NCBI GenBank assembly: GCA_003240855.1
Contig: QFNN01000016.1
Coordinates: 1-39,822, forward strand
DNA from: Sphingomonas sanxanigenens
Lineage (GTDB): Bacteria; Pseudomonadota; Alphaproteobacteria; Sphingomonadales; Sphingomonadaceae
Direction: 5' to 3'
Length of the DNA: 39,822 nucleotides
Position numbers and translations under genes: made by a program
The notes under the pieces: generated by a model
Databases searched by the model: none
Seen by the model: the letters and a program-made list of their open reading frames with translations, nothing else
What the model was told of the DNA's origin: nothing
In this document: positions 16,310-24,025 of the stretch, in pieces
How positions within the stretch are numbered: position 1 is the stretch's first letter
Layout: every line of letters begins with the position of its first letter

Positions 16310-18591
16310 TGGGGATCGCCGCCACCGCCGACGCGGCGCCGATCGATACCGACGACGCGCACTGGCGCGGCTGGCTTTTCGTGCTGACGATCTTCGTCGG
16401 CAGTTTCCTGCTGTTCCTCGTCCAGCCGATGATCGCGCGCATGGCGCTGCCCCGGCTGGGCGGCGCGCCGGCGGTGTGGAACAGCGCGATGCTGGTCTAT
16501 CAGGCGCTGCTGCTGGGCGGCTACGCCTATGCGCACGCGCTGGGGCGGCTGAGCGTCAGCCGGCAGGCGGTCGTCCACCTCGCGCTGCTTGCGGCGGCGG
16601 CGTTGTGGCTGCCGATCGGGCTGGCGGCGATCTATCCCTCGCCAACAGCCAATCCGGCGCTGTGGGTTCCTTATCTGCTTGCGCTGTCGATCGGGCCGCT
16701 CTTCTTCGCGGTCTCGGCGCAGGCGCCGCTCATCCAGCGCTGGTACAGCGTCGCGAGCGGCGGGCGCGATCCCTATGCGCTTTACGCCGCATCCAACCTT
16801 GGCAGCTTTGGCGGGCTGATCGCCTATCCGCTGATCGTCGAGCCGCGGCTCGCGCTGGCCGACCAAAGCTATTTATGGAGCTGCCTATACGGCATCCTCG
16901 GGCTGCTGGTGCTGGCCTGCGCTTTCATGTTGCCGCGAGGAGGCGCTGCGCATGTCGAGGCGCTGCCGCGATCCGAGCCCGCGCCGATGCGTCGCAAGCT
17001 GATGTGGGTGCTTCTGGCTTCGGTGCCGTCGGGGCTGATGTTGTCGACGACGACCTACATCACCACCGACATCGTTGCGATGCCGTTGCTGTGGGTGCTG
17101 CCGCTGGGCCTCTATCTGCTGAGCTTTTCCGTCGCGTTCGCCAGCCGGCGGGGGCTTTCGGACATGATCGGGCGGCTGTCGCCTTATGCGATCATCACCT
17201 TCGGCGGCATTTCGATCCGCAACGATCCCATCCAGCCGCTGATCTCGATGATTGCGGGCCTGACGCTGCTGTTCGTGATCGCGGTGGCGCTCCACGGGCG
17301 GATGTACCGGCTCCGCCCGGCGCCGGACCGGCTCACGGGATTTTACCTCGCCATGTCGCTGGGCGGCGTGCTGGGCGGCATCTTTGCGGCGCTGGTCGCG
17401 CCGCTGATCTTCGACTGGTCCTATGAGCATCCGCTGCTGATCCTGCTCGCGGCGCTGCTGGCGCCGATGGCGTCGCCCTTGCCCGTGCTCGACCGGTTCT
17501 GGCGCGATCCGCGCCGCGCCCGCATTTTCGGCCCGTTGATCGAACTTGCGGTTATCCTGATCGCCTGTTTCGCGATCAGCACCGAGAATAGCGCGCAGCC
17601 GCATGTGGCCGAGGCTTCGCTGCTCATCGTGCTGCTTGGCTCGATCGCCGTCGGCCGGCGTCTGCCGTTCGTCGCGGCAGTCGGCGCACTGATCCTGGTT
17701 GTCGGGGTCTGGCAGTCCTTCGCGCTGACGCTGCGGCCCGAGGCGCGGACGCGCAGCTATTTCGGCATCTATACGATCCGCGACCTGCCGGCGATCGGCG
17801 TCCGGACGCTGGCCCACGGCACGACCTACCACGGGCTTGAAAACATGCGGCCCGGCCGGGAGCGAGAGCCGACCAGCTATTACGGGCCCCATTCAGGCGT
17901 CGGCCAGGCGCTGCTCGCGCTGCCCGCACTTGGCCATGCCGCCGATGCGCGGGTCGGCGTGGTGGGGCTGGGGACGGGGACGCTCGCCTGCTACGCCCGG
18001 CCGGGGCAGCAATGGCGCTATTTCGAGATCGATCCCGCAGTGGTGCATATCGCCCGCGATTCCGGGAAGTTCCACTTCCTGTCCAACTGCCTGCCGGATG
18101 TTCCGATCGAGATCGGCGATGCGCGCCTGACGCTCGCCCAGCGCCCGCCGGCGTCGCTTGATCTGCTGGCGCTCGACGCCTTCTCGTCCGACACCGTGCC
18201 GATGCACTTGCTGACGCGAGAGGCGTTCGAGACCTATGGACGCACGCTCACCCCGGACGGGCTGCTCCTCGTCCATATCTCCAACCGTTTCCTCGATCTA
18301 GAGCCGGTAGTGGCGGCAGTCGCGGCGCAGGAGGGGTGGCATGCCTATGTCTATCATGACCGCGTCGATCCCGAATCGCCCGCCGGGCATATCCTCAACA
18401 GCTCGAACTGGGTTGCGCTTTCCCGCGATCCGCGCACGCTGGCGACGCTTGTCGCGCACGCGCCGAAGGGCGGCTCCGCTTGGGTGAAGCTCGAAACACG
18501 CGCCGGTTTTGCCGAATGGACAGATGATTTCGCCAGCATCCTGCCGCTTGTGAAAGCCTGGACCCCCGCCAAGGAAGGTTCGGGCCGGTGA
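16309..18591 (+). CDS. membrane-fused spermidine synthase-like protein
   Basis: A 760-residue fusion of a membrane domain and a soluble SAM-type domain. The first ~480 residues hold roughly ten or more hydrophobic helices, beginning WLFVLTIFVGSFLLFLVQPMIARMALP, a signature start for this family. The last ~280 residues resemble spermidine synthase, with the nucleotide loop VGVVGLGTGTLACYA, the acidic FEIDPAVV strand, and LLALDAFSSDTVPMHLLT in place of the usual catalytic Asp region. Whether it makes a polyamine is unknown. It overlaps hemB (TGATG) and the next acetyltransferase (GTGA), implying translational coupling. Confidence 0.85.
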   Translation: MGIAATADAAPIDTDDAHWRGWLFVLTIFVGSFLLFLVQPMIARMALPRLGGAPAVWNSAMLVYQALLLGGYAYAHALGRLSVSRQAVVHLALLAAAALWLPIGLAAIYPSPTANPALWVPYLLALSIGPLFFAVSAQAPLIQRWYSVASGGRDPYALYAASNLGSFGGLIAYPLIVEPRLALADQSYLWSCLYGILGLLVLACAFMLPRGGAAHVEALPRSEPAPMRRKLMWVLLASVPSGLMLSTTTYITTDIVAMPLLWVLPLGLYLLSFSVAFASRRGLSDMIGRLSPYAIITFGGISIRNDPIQPLISMIAGLTLLFVIAVALHGRMYRLRPAPDRLTGFYLAMSLGGVLGGIFAALVAPLIFDWSYEHPLLILLAALLAPMASPLPVLDRFWRDPRRARIFGPLIELAVILIACFAISTENSAQPHVAEASLLIVLLGSIAVGRRLPFVAAVGALILVVGVWQSFALTLRPEARTRSYFGIYTIRDLPAIGVRTLAHGTTYHGLENMRPGREREPTSYYGPHSGVGQALLALPALGHAADARVGVVGLGTGTLACYARPGQQWRYFEIDPAVVHIARDSGKFHFLSNCLPDVPIEIGDARLTLAQRPPASLDLLALDAFSSDTVPMHLLTREAFETYGRTLTPDGLLLVHISNRFLDLEPVVAAVAAQEGWHAYVYHDRVDPESPAGHILNSSNWVALSRDPRTLATLVAHAPKGGSAWVKLETRAGFAEWTDDFASILPLVKAWTPAKEGSGR

Positions 18592-19136
18592 ACACGCCCG
18601 CCGATGCCATCATTGTGACCGGGCGGCTGTTGCTGCGCGGCTGGCGCGACGCGGATGGCGATGCGTTTGTCGCGGCGACCAATACGCCTGCAGTCATGGA
18701 GCATCTGGGCGGCGTCGAAGATCCCGCGCGCCTGAAGAGCTCGGTCGCCCGTCAGCAGGCGCTGCAGGCCGGGCATGGATATTGTTTCTGGATCGTCGAG
18801 CGCCGCGCTGATGGCGAGCTGCTCGGCTTCTGCGGCCTCAAGCCCGGCGATGTCGGCAGTATCGACGGCGAGATCGAGATAGGCTGGCGACTGCGCGCCG
18901 ATGCGTGGGGGCAGGGCTATGCGCGCGAGGCGGCGACGGCGAGCCTGGCCTGGGGCTGGGCCAATCTGGCGGCGCCGCGCATCGCCGCAATCACGGTCGC
19001 GGCCAACGCCCGCAGTTGGCGGCTGATGGAGCGGCTGGGCATGAAGCGGAGGCCAGACATGGACTTCGCGCATCCGGCCTTCGCCGCGGGCCATCCGCTG
19101 AGCGCGCATATCTGTTATATCATCGATCGCCCCTGA
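18588..19136 (+). CDS. GNAT family acetyltransferase (RimJ/RimL-like)
   Basis: A 182-residue acetyltransferase of the type that includes the ribosomal-protein N-acetyltransferases. Visible are the N-terminal VTGRLLLRGWRDADGDAF, the strand EIEIGWRLRADAWGQGYAREAA carrying the acetyl-CoA loop, and the closing VAANARSWRLMERLGMKR. The target is not known. The start is GTG at 18588, overlapping the TGA of the preceding gene as GTGA; no ATG fits. The gamma-carbonic anhydrase follows after 26 bp. Confidence 0.88.
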   Translation: MNTPADAIIVTGRLLLRGWRDADGDAFVAATNTPAVMEHLGGVEDPARLKSSVARQQALQAGHGYCFWIVERRADGELLGFCGLKPGDVGSIDGEIEIGWRLRADAWGQGYAREAATASLAWGWANLAAPRIAAITVAANARSWRLMERLGMKRRPDMDFAHPAFAAGHPLSAHICYIIDRP

Positions 19137-19162
19137 GGGGACGGCGTTTCCGGGGAGAGAAA

Positions 19163-19711
19163 ATGGACGGCGTCAGCATCATCAGCTTGAACGGCAAGAC
19201 GCCGGTCATTCACCCCACCGCTTTCGTCGCACCCGGCTGCCGCCTGATTGGCGACATCGAGATCGGGCCGGATTCGAGCATCTGGTATAATTGCGTACTG
19301 CGCGCGGACGTGAACTTCATCCGCATCGGCGCGCGCACCAACATCCAGGACGGCACGGTGATCCACGTCGATTCGCCGCGTTTGCCGGGCGACGCAGGAC
19401 AGCCGACGATCATCGGAGACGATGTGCTGATCGGGCATATGGCGATGGTGCATGGCTGCGTGCTTGAGGATCGCGCTTTTGTCGGTCTTGGCGCGATCGT
19501 GATGGATGGCGGTCATATCGAGAGCGACGGCATGCTGGCCGCCGGCGCGATGATGACGCCGGGCAAACATATCGGCGCTGGCGAATTGTGGGCGGGCCGA
19601 CCGGCCAAGCTGCTGCGGATGCTGAGTGATGCCGAGCGCGCGGGCAATCAGCTCGGCGTTGCCCACTATGTTGAGAATGCGCGGATGCACCGCGCGGCGA
19701 ACGGCGGCTGA
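19163..19711 (+). CDS. gamma carbonic anhydrase family protein
   Basis: A 182-residue left-handed beta-helix hexapeptide-repeat protein of the gamma-carbonic anhydrase/PaaY/YrdA group. Repeats run from IHPTAFVAPGCRLIGDIEIGPDSS through the metal region. The three expected metal-binding histidines are visible in TVIHVDS and LIGHMAMVHGC. Members may hydrate CO2 or be inactive trimers, and the sequence does not decide. ATG 19163 follows GGGGAGAGAAA. It is the last gene of the hemB operon and ends one base from the convergent dinB. Confidence 0.92.
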   Translation: MDGVSIISLNGKTPVIHPTAFVAPGCRLIGDIEIGPDSSIWYNCVLRADVNFIRIGARTNIQDGTVIHVDSPRLPGDAGQPTIIGDDVLIGHMAMVHGCVLEDRAFVGLGAIVMDGGHIESDGMLAAGAMMTPGKHIGAGELWAGRPAKLLRMLSDAERAGNQLGVAHYVENARMHRAANGG

Positions 19712-19712
19712 G

Positions 19713-20789
19713 TCAGATCGCGAGATCGAGCTGACCGTCATCGTCCGCCTCGCCCTCGGCGAGCGACGACAAGGTGAGGCCGAGCAGGCGGACGCTGGAG
19801 GGGAAGGGCGCAAGCGCGTCGAGCAGTTCATGCCCGGCGGCGAGGATCGAATCGCGATCGCCAATGAGCGCGTGGAAGCTTCGCGCGCGCGTGATCGTGC
19901 GGAAATCGGCGTGGCGCAGTTTGAGCGTGACAGTGCGGCCGCGTGCGCCGGCGCGCTCGACCCGCTCCCACAGCGCGTCCATGATCGCATCGAGCGCGGC
20001 GTGCATCGCCTCGCGCGTCGTGAGATCGGGGAAATAGGTGCGTTCTGCGCCGACCGACTTGCGGATCCGGTCGGGGCTGACCGGGCGATCGTCGATTCCC
20101 CGCGCCGCACGATAATAATATCGCGCCGCGCGGCCGAACTCGCGCTCGAGGAACGCGAAGCTCCTGGCGTGAAGGTCTGCGCCGGTGACGATGCCCAGCC
20201 GCTCCATCTTGGCGGCGGTTACCGGGCCGACGCCGTGGAAGCGCTTGACGGGGAGGGTGGCGACGAAGGCTGGGCCCTTGTCGGGCGTGATGACGCAGAG
20301 GCCGTCCGGCTTGTTCTGGTCCGACGCCAGCTTGGCGAGGAACTTGTTGTAGGAGACGCCGGCTGAAGCGGTGAGCCCCGTCGCTTCGCGGATGCGCGCA
20401 CGGATGGCCTTGGCGATCGCCGTCGCCGAAGGCGCGCCGGTGACGTCGAGATAGGCTTCGTCGAGCGACAGCGGCTCGATAATCTCCGTATGCTCGGCGA
20501 AGATCGCGCGGATCTGGCGGGAGACGGCGGTATAGACGTCGAAGCGCGGCTTGACGAAAATCAGGTCTGGGCAGCGCCGTCGCGCTTCCGCCGAGGGCAT
20601 GGCCGAGCGGACGCCGAACACGCGCGCCTCATAGCTGGCGGCGGCGACCACGCCCCGCTCGCGCGCGCCGCCGACCGCGACGGGCTTGCCGCGCAGTTCA
20701 GGATTGTCGCGCTGTTCAACCGACGCGAAGAAGGCATCCATATCGACATGGATGATCTTGCGGAGCGGGGGATCGTCATCCTGTTCCAC
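19713..20789 (-). CDS. dinB: DNA polymerase IV
   Basis: Y-family translesion polymerase, 358 residues, which copies past lesions at low fidelity. The catalytic acidic residues appear in IIHVDMDAFFASVEQRDNP (with the FF steric-gate region) and PLSLDEAYLDVT. KFLAKLASDQNKPDGL and the helix-hairpin-helix GVGPVTAAKMERLGI follow, with a little-finger domain after them. No beta-clamp motif is obvious at the very end. The start is GTG at 20789 (encoding MEQDDDPPLRKI). It lies 25 bp behind the MATE gene on the same strand, so the two probably share a transcript. I see no LexA box. Confidence 0.95.
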   Translation of the reverse strand: MEQDDDPPLRKIIHVDMDAFFASVEQRDNPELRGKPVAVGGARERGVVAAASYEARVFGVRSAMPSAEARRRCPDLIFVKPRFDVYTAVSRQIRAIFAEHTEIIEPLSLDEAYLDVTGAPSATAIAKAIRARIREATGLTASAGVSYNKFLAKLASDQNKPDGLCVITPDKGPAFVATLPVKRFHGVGPVTAAKMERLGIVTGADLHARSFAFLEREFGRAARYYYRAARGIDDRPVSPDRIRKSVGAERTYFPDLTTREAMHAALDAIMDALWERVERAGARGRTVTLKLRHADFRTITRARSFHALIGDRDSILAAGHELLDALAPFPSSVRLLGLTLSSLAEGEADDDGQLDLAI

Positions 20790-20814
20790 CTGGCGTGGAA
20801 TAGGCGCATCCGGC

Positions 20815-22206
20815 TCACCGGGCCAGCAGGCCGATCGATTCGCGCCGCACCCACCGCCAGGTCATGAGGATGGCGACGGTCGCGAGGCCGCTCGCCAGCC
20901 CGATCCAGATGCCGACGCCGCCCATATGGCCGGGAAAGGCCAGCCCGGTTCCGATGCCGATCCCGACCACCCAATAACCGAACATAGCAAACAGCATCGG
21001 CATGCGCGTATCGTGCAGCCCGCGCAGCATGCCGGCCGAGACGACCTGCGCCCCGTCGACGATCTGGAACATAGCCGCGATGAGCAGGAAGGAGACGGCG
21101 AGATTCGCGACCCGGGCGTTCGCCGGGTCGGCAAGATCGATGAACAGCCCGACCAGCGGGCGCGGCATGGCGACGATGACGAGGCCTGTGAGGCACATGA
21201 AGCCCGTGCCCATTGCGAAAGCGCTCCAGCCGGCGCGGCCGACCGCATCGACATCGCGACGGCCAAAGGCGAGGCCGACCCGCACCGTCGAAGCCTGACC
21301 AATACCGAGCGGCACCATGAAGCATAGCGTCGCGAGCTGGATCGCGATCGCGTGCGCGGCGATCTCCGCCTTGCCGAGCAGCCCCATCAGGAAAAGCGCG
21401 GCGTTGAATACCGTGACTTCGAGCCCAAGCGTGATCGCGATCGGCAGGCCCAGACGCCGGACTTCTGCAAAGCGTTGCCAGTCGGGGCGCCAGAAACGCC
21501 CGAACAGCCGGTAACGACGGAAGCGCGGGTGGATGAGCGCGACCGCGGCGAGCGCCAGGAAAGCCAGCGCATTGGTGATCGAACTGCCGAGGCCTGCGCC
21601 GACCACGCCCATCTGCGGCAGGCCGAACTGGCCAAAGATCAGACCATAGTTGAGCAGCGCGTTGACCGGCACCGCCGCGCAGCCGATCGCCAGCGACCAG
21701 CCAGGCCGTTCGAGCGCAATCATGAAGGAGCGCAGCACCAGGAACAGGAAATAAGGGAGCATCCCCCACATGACGGCATGGACGAAGCCGGTCGCATCGC
21801 CGACCAGCGGGGCCGGCTGATCGAACAGGCGGAAGATCGGCCCCGCGAAGATCAGCGCCAGCCAGAAGATCGCGGCGAGCACGGCCGCGCTCCACATGCC
21901 CTGGCGCACCGTGCGGCGCACGTCGCGCACCGAACTGCGCCGACGCCCGACCTCGCGGGCGATCATCGGGGCGGCCGCAGTGACGAGGCCGGTGCCGCTG
22001 AACAGGAAGGCATTGTAGAGATTGACGCCCAGCGCGCCGGCCGCGAGCGAGTCAGCGCCTGCGCGACCGAGCAGCAGCACGTCCGTAGCGCCGATCAGCG
22101 CCTGAGCGATATTCGACAGGACCAGCGGCAGGGCGAGGGAGAGCGTCGCCCCAGCCTCGGCGCGCCAGGGCCGTCCAGGCCGAAAGGGAGAAGGCGCGTT
22201 GCTCAT
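20815..22206 (-). CDS. MATE family efflux transporter (NorM-like)
   Basis: A second MATE exporter, 463 residues, not closely similar to the one at 12863. About twelve hydrophobic helices run from LSLALPLVLSNIAQALIGATDVLLLGR, typical of NorM proteins, to the C-terminal TWRWVRRESIGLLAR. The ATG at 22206 is preceded by AGGGGCGTGCCG; a GTG two codons upstream is an alternative. It begins 46 bp from the repeat array that drives the opposite strand and continues into dinB. Confidence 0.92.
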   Translation of the reverse strand: MSNAPSPFRPGRPWRAEAGATLSLALPLVLSNIAQALIGATDVLLLGRAGADSLAAGALGVNLYNAFLFSGTGLVTAAAPMIAREVGRRRSSVRDVRRTVRQGMWSAAVLAAIFWLALIFAGPIFRLFDQPAPLVGDATGFVHAVMWGMLPYFLFLVLRSFMIALERPGWSLAIGCAAVPVNALLNYGLIFGQFGLPQMGVVGAGLGSSITNALAFLALAAVALIHPRFRRYRLFGRFWRPDWQRFAEVRRLGLPIAITLGLEVTVFNAALFLMGLLGKAEIAAHAIAIQLATLCFMVPLGIGQASTVRVGLAFGRRDVDAVGRAGWSAFAMGTGFMCLTGLVIVAMPRPLVGLFIDLADPANARVANLAVSFLLIAAMFQIVDGAQVVSAGMLRGLHDTRMPMLFAMFGYWVVGIGIGTGLAFPGHMGGVGIWIGLASGLATVAILMTWRWVRRESIGLLAR

Positions 22207-22252
22207 CGGCACGCCCCTAGTCGGTTCCCGACCCGATTTGAACCGTCGGCCA

Positions 22253-22318
22253 TGTCATCAAATCGTCATTGAAACGTCACGCGATCATCATCGACGCGAC
22301 ATCAAAGCATCATTCGCC
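22253..22318 (+). promoter_or_regulatory. array of six 11-bp repeats resembling stacked Pho boxes
   Basis: Six consecutive 11-bp units in register. Unit 1 (22253) is TGTCATCAAAT, unit 2 (22264) is CGTCATTGAAA, unit 5 (22297) is CGACATCAAAG and unit 6 (22308) starts CATCATT. Bases 4-5 of each unit are CA, and bases 3-5 are TCA in all but unit 5. This is the period and core of PhoB-binding direct repeats (TGTCAT plus an A/T-rich spacer). The last 18-bp box ends at 22313, and TAGAGC, a possible -10, starts at 22324, close to the usual spacing. The orientation favours the lipoprotein gene at 22396. The PhoB assignment is inference. Confidence 0.65.
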
Positions 22319-22395
22319 CCCCCTAGAGCCGCCATCGAGCCCGGCCGACGGTCGGTCTTGGGCAATGATTTTCTCAAACCTTTACGGGGGTCCCG

Positions 22396-23955
22396 ATGTC
22401 TCGGATTCGACTGCTTCTCATGATCGGCGCCGCGCTTCCGCTGGCTGCCTGCGGCGCCGATGACGTCGCGTCGCCGGGCGAAGGCGGCATCATCGTTCCC
22501 ACTCCGACTCCCACGCCGACCCCGGCCCCGACCCCGACGCCCACCCCGACGACCGTCACCCCCGGCACCTGCCCGGCGGGCGGCGTCTTTACCGATGCGG
22601 GCACGATCGACGGCCCGACCGGCACCTGGCGCGTCTGCAACTTCCCCGCGCGCTTCACTGTCGACACGCAGGTGCCGAAGGTGAAGGGCGTGCTCTATGC
22701 GCTGCCCGGCCGCGTCGACGTGGGCAACGATCAGGGCGCCGCGAGCACCAACACCGCCGTTACGCTGACGATCGACCCCGGCGTCGTGATCTTCGGCGCG
22801 ACCGGCGTTTCCTATCTGGCGGTCAACCGCGGCAACCGCATCAACGCGGTCGGCACGCCGAGCCAGCCGATCATCTTCACCGGTCGCGGTAACGTCACCG
22901 GAACTGCGACCGACCAGTCGTCGCAGATGTGGGGCGGCGTCGTCCTGCTCGGCCGTGCGCCGATCACCGATTGCCTTGCGCCGGGCGCCGCCGAAGGCAC
23001 CGTGGCTTGCGAGCGCGATACCGAAGGCACCTCGAACGCGCTTTATGGCGGCGCGCAGCCGGCGGACAACAGCGGTCGCATGAGCTATGTGCAGATCCGC
23101 TATTCCGGCTACATTCTGTCGGCCGACAAGGAGCTTCAGGGCCTGACCCCGTCGGGCGTCGGTTCGGGCACCCAGCTCGACCACATCCAGATCCACAACA
23201 GCTCGGATGACGGCATCGAAGTGTTCGGCGGCCGTCCGAACATGAGCTTCCTCGTCCTGACCGGCAACGAAGACGACAATCTGGACACGGACGTCGGCTA
23301 CAAGGGCTTCATTCAGTTCGTGATCGCCGTGCAGCGCGCCGGCGGCATCCTGGGCGACTCGATGATCGAAGCGGACTCGAACGGCAACGAAGACGCGAAG
23401 CCGCGCCAGAATGTCCGTCTGTCGAACTTCACCTTCGTCAGCCGCGTGGTCGGCAATTCCAATGCGGCGGCGATCCTGCTGCGCGGCGGCACCGATTATA
23501 CGATGGTCAACGGCATCATGGTGACGCCGGCGGGCCAGACCTGCCTGCGCATGAACAACGCCGCCGTGATCCAGGCCGCCGACTCGACCAAGGACGAGGC
23601 TGGCCCGCCGAAGTTCAACTCGGTGGTGTTCAGCGGCTGCACGACGCCGTTCAGCGGCACCGGCACCGGCGTGACGGCTGCCGATGTGCAGACGATCTTC
23701 AACGCCGGCGCGAACAACAATGCCGCGTTCGCTTCGACGCTGACCAGCATCTACGTCAACGGCGCGAGCGAAAATGCGGTGCCCGCGTTCAACCAGACCA
23801 CGCTGAACGACTCGACCAACTTCTTCGTCAAGACGAGCTATATCGGCGCGGTGAAGGATGCGGCCGACACGTGGTACGCCGGTTGGACCTGCAACTCGGA
23901 GACCGCCAATTTCGGCGCTCTGAGCGGTGCCTGCACCAGCCTGCCGACCAACTGA
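22396..23955 (+). CDS. large surface or secreted lipoprotein, beta-helix-like
   Basis: A 519-residue lipoprotein. The signal peptide ends in the lipobox LAAC with Cys19 as the lipidated residue, and a Thr-Pro linker of about 25 residues follows (roughly 35-58), as in proteins that hold a domain away from the membrane. The rest is rich in Asn, Thr and Gly with strand-like runs (VTLTIDPGVVIFGATG, LDHIQIHNSSDDGIEVFGG, LVLTGNEDDNLDTDVGYKG), suggesting a right-handed parallel beta-helix. No enzyme motif is recognised. The architecture and phosphate-type promoter recall ElpS, the phosphate-starvation lipoprotein of Caulobacter, as I remember it. GGGGG precedes the ATG. A terminator separates it from the receptor gene downstream. 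Confidence 0.8.
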   Translation: MSRIRLLLMIGAALPLAACGADDVASPGEGGIIVPTPTPTPTPAPTPTPTPTTVTPGTCPAGGVFTDAGTIDGPTGTWRVCNFPARFTVDTQVPKVKGVLYALPGRVDVGNDQGAASTNTAVTLTIDPGVVIFGATGVSYLAVNRGNRINAVGTPSQPIIFTGRGNVTGTATDQSSQMWGGVVLLGRAPITDCLAPGAAEGTVACERDTEGTSNALYGGAQPADNSGRMSYVQIRYSGYILSADKELQGLTPSGVGSGTQLDHIQIHNSSDDGIEVFGGRPNMSFLVLTGNEDDNLDTDVGYKGFIQFVIAVQRAGGILGDSMIEADSNGNEDAKPRQNVRLSNFTFVSRVVGNSNAAAILLRGGTDYTMVNGIMVTPAGQTCLRMNNAAVIQAADSTKDEAGPPKFNSVVFSGCTTPFSGTGTGVTAADVQTIFNAGANNNAAFASTLTSIYVNGASENAVPAFNQTTLNDSTNFFVKTSYIGAVKDAADTWYAGWTCNSETANFGALSGACTSLPTN

Positions 23956-23965
23956 TCCTTGATGC

Positions 23966-24003
23966 GGTGAGGCGGCGGCACCCCCGTCGCCTCACCTTTT
24001 TTT
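23966..24003 (+). terminator. intrinsic terminator between lipoprotein and receptor genes
   Basis: A 13-bp stem GGTGAGGCGGCGG / CCGTCGCCTCACC with one G-T pair and loop CACCC, followed by seven T (23997-24003). It lies between the lipoprotein stop and the receptor ATG at 24026, so only part of the transcription would reach the receptor unless that gene has its own start. Confidence 0.88.
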
Positions 24004-24025
24004 CGTATTCCCGGGGGGACCATCC

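Noticed and set aside
12863..22206. Two MATE genes as a recent duplication
   Set aside because: The two proteins differ throughout in sequence and N-terminal pattern, so they belong to separate subfamilies.
22499..22560. Repetitive ACTCCGACTCCCACGCC-type sequence as a possible tandem repeat or CRISPR-like element
   Set aside because: It encodes the Thr-Pro linker of the lipoprotein in frame. The unit is short with no spacers. No CRISPR array is present in the window.
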